DNA from: SKVR01 sp037441525
GTDB lineage: Bacteria > Bacteroidota > Bacteroidia > Bacteroidales > UBA7960
Assembly (NCBI GenBank): GCA_037441525.1
Contig: JBBISA010000002.1
Coordinates: forward strand, 1-64,000
Length of the DNA: 64,000 nucleotides
Direction of reading: 5' to 3'
The first letter of the stretch is position 1, and the number at the start of each line of letters is the position of its first letter. The translations under genes were made by a program, and so were the position numbers. Positions 62,644 to 64,000 of the stretch are shown piece after piece. Under the pieces are notes generated by a model, which did no database searches, was not told the DNA's origin, and saw only the letters and a list, made by a program, of their open reading frames with translations.

Positions 62644-63186
62644 TCAGTGTTCAAGTAACTTTTTCTTCATAATGGCCAGTTTCCTTTTCACATTGGCATC
62701 ATATTGAAGGTCACCAATCCGTAATACAAAGCCTCCAATAATCCCCGGATCTTTCACCTGAACGAATTCAATCTTTGATTTAGGAGATAGTTTCAGGGCT
62801 ATTTCTTTCGCTTTAGCCTGCAACATTGTGTCAATTTCGTCTGCAGTTATTAAGGTAGCCATATCCATGTCGAGGTTATCGCGATGAATGGCCATGTATT
62901 CATGGGCCATGCCTCTAATAAGGGAAGCTCTTTTCTTTCGGGCAATTACATTTAAATAATGCATACTCACCGGATGAATCTTGCCTTCAAATAAAGCTTT
63001 CAGTATATTTAGCTTCTTTCCCACCCTTACAATCGGACTTCTTAGAATAGTTTGTAATTCTTTACTTGATTCCAGGGTGTTGAATACCAGCATCATATCA
63101 TCAAAAGCCTGTCCCGAAAAACTATTTTCTTCCGCAAGACCCAGAAGAGCTTTTGCATACCTGTTTGCTACACGCAGATTTTTCAC
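62644..63186 (-). CDS. atpH: ATP synthase delta subunit
   Basis: 180 aa. It has the N-terminal RVANRYAKALLGLAEE and the C-terminal GIIGGFVLRIGDLQYDANVKRKL motifs of the OSCP/delta family (its first 20 residues). It links F1 to the peripheral stalk. Normal length and order. Confidence 0.93.
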   Translation of the reverse strand: MKNLRVANRYAKALLGLAEENSFSGQAFDDMMLVFNTLESSKELQTILRSPIVRVGKKLNILKALFEGKIHPVSMHYLNVIARKKRASLIRGMAHEYMAIHRDNLDMDMATLITADEIDTMLQAKAKEIALKLSPKSKIEFVQVKDPGIIGGFVLRIGDLQYDANVKRKLAIMKKKLLEH

Positions 63187-63227
63187 TGTTCAGTGTTTAT
63201 TGATTGTATAATCTCTTTAAATAAAGA

Positions 63228-63722
63228 TTAATTGAGCTGGATGTCTTCGAGAAGCTTTCCGATGTATTCATTTTTCTTATGAACATCCTGAAATTCTTCT
63301 CTAATTACCTTTTGAGCCAGGTCTAATGAGAGCATGATTATCTGTTGCCTGATCTCCTTTTCTGCTGCCCTTCTTTCGGCCAAAATGCTGCTTTTCGCAG
63401 ATTCTATTATTTGATCGGCCTCCTTCCGGGCTGCTTGCTGAGCTTTCTGAATGATCTCTTCGCCTTCCAATTTCGCCTGCTTGATCATTTCATCGGCCCT
63501 ATCCCTGGCCTGGTTCAGCAATTTTTCCTTGGTCTGGTCCAGTTCCTGCAATTCGCGATGAATTTTTTTACTATGCCGAATGGAATTGGCAATGTAATTT
63601 TCACGCTCCTTTATGGTTGACAGGATGGGTTTCCAGGCAAATTTTCGCAGGATAAATAAAACCAAACCGAACGACAGGGTCATCCAAAAAACGAATCCGA
63701 TACCGGGGGATACAAGTTCCAT
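63228..63722 (-). CDS. atpF: ATP synthase b subunit
   Basis: 164 aa. One N-terminal TM helix (about residues 7-27) and a long charged helix (QARDRADEMIKQAKLEGEEI and on) that forms the peripheral stalk. The size is typical for subunit b of F0. Confidence 0.93.
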   Translation of the reverse strand: MELVSPGIGFVFWMTLSFGLVLFILRKFAWKPILSTIKERENYIANSIRHSKKIHRELQELDQTKEKLLNQARDRADEMIKQAKLEGEEIIQKAQQAARKEADQIIESAKSSILAERRAAEKEIRQQIIMLSLDLAQKVIREEFQDVHKKNEYIGKLLEDIQLN

Positions 63723-63833
63723 AAAATTTGTTTTTAATCGCAGTTAATGCCCTCTTTTTAACTATAAAAAATTGGATATGTGTAGTTTATCCAATGGAAG
63801 TTGATTTCAAAGGGTTTACAATACTGACTTTTT

Positions 63834-64000
63834 TTATACAAACAATACCAGCAGACACACTACAATGGCAAAGAAGGTAGCACCTTCGATAAGGGCCGAA
63901 GCAACGATCATCGATGACCTGAGGTCGTTGGCTGCTTCGGGTTGGCGGGCAATTGATTCAAGAGCGCTGCAACCGATTCTTGATATTCCAAATGCTGCGC
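63834..64000 (-). CDS. atpE: ATP synthase c subunit, partial at the window edge
   Basis: The last 54 codons plus stop are present; the start lies beyond 64000. The reading is AAFGISRIGCSALESIARQP, then EAANDLRSSMIVASALIEGA and TFFAIVVCLLVLFV. The conserved rotor carboxylate is Glu in SALIEGA, and no Glu-Ser-Thr sodium signature follows, so a proton-type ring is likely. It was not in the list of longer ORFs because it is cut by the edge. Confidence 0.92.
   Translation of the reverse strand, partial: AAFGISRIGCSALESIARQPEAANDLRSSMIVASALIEGATFFAIVVCLLVLFV

Noticed and set aside
1..64000. CRISPR arrays, transposase genes, phage genes or rRNA
   Set aside because: None found by reading; the only repeats are the inverted hairpin pair and short low-complexity tracts.

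Overview
The window looks like a chromosome segment from a member of the Bacteroidota, probably a free-living or gut-type Bacteroidales/Marinilabiliales relative. The evidence is a SusC/SusD pair, a protein with a type IX secretion C-terminal sorting domain, repeated TAnnTTTG promoter elements just upstream of genes, weak or absent Shine-Dalgarno sequences, and families typical of the phylum (DUF2851, DUF5063, DUF4369-type thioredoxin proteins, a GT3-phosphorylase fusion, an atp operon without atpD/atpC after atpG). No phage, transposase, rRNA or CRISPR array was found. The window is mostly a well-kept core chromosome.

Layout: 1-8760 holds a HAD phosphatase, a rhomboid protease, a class IV aminotransferase, a TPR-SPOR protein and a SusC/SusD uptake pair. 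8922-18216 is an alpha-glucan (glycogen) block: debranching enzyme, GT4 glycosyltransferase, GH57 amylase and a 1429-residue glycogen synthase-phosphorylase fusion. 18256-22402 has a FabG-like reductase, a possible gene remnant, three lipoprotein or envelope genes and an exported flavodoxin. 22600-28291 is the aromatic amino acid operon tyrA - DAHP synthase/chorismate mutase - aroB - aroA - aroC, preceded by a leader region. 28378-35016 has thioredoxin reductase, two tandem 7TM histidine kinases, an OsmC protein and DUF2851. 35156-37667 has a ZapB-like coiled-coil gene, zapA, a candidate 6S RNA and RNase Y. 37688-43899 has a thioredoxin-like lipoprotein, a large T9SS-secreted GLUG protein, DUF5063, two tRNA-Leu genes and a creatininase-family protein. 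43909-49857 is a minus-strand glycan block (pullulanase, alpha-L-rhamnosidase, DUF1080). 50047-54394 has a 59-codon winged-helix gene, a PD-(D/E)XK protein, gamma-glutamyltransferase, TatD and TcdA. 54455-58138 has EttA and a sigma-54 activator. 58139-64000 has a SUI1-type factor, a lipid kinase, ferritin and the atpE-F-H-A-G part of ATP synthase.

The best discovery candidate is the tyrA leader. A 23-codon ORF (22707-22778), too short for normal gene calling, carries nine Phe/Tyr codons in a ten-codon run. Its last codons form one arm of a perfect 10-bp helix whose other arm can instead form an intrinsic terminator ending in nine T. This is the textbook layout of ribosome-controlled transcription attenuation, here applied to a whole chorismate-pathway operon. 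A second hairpin with competing arms lies just upstream. Other points of note are a 6S-like RNA between zapA and rny, a histidine kinase whose phosphoacceptor position is Ser beside an intact paralogue, and an unannotated winged-helix gene.
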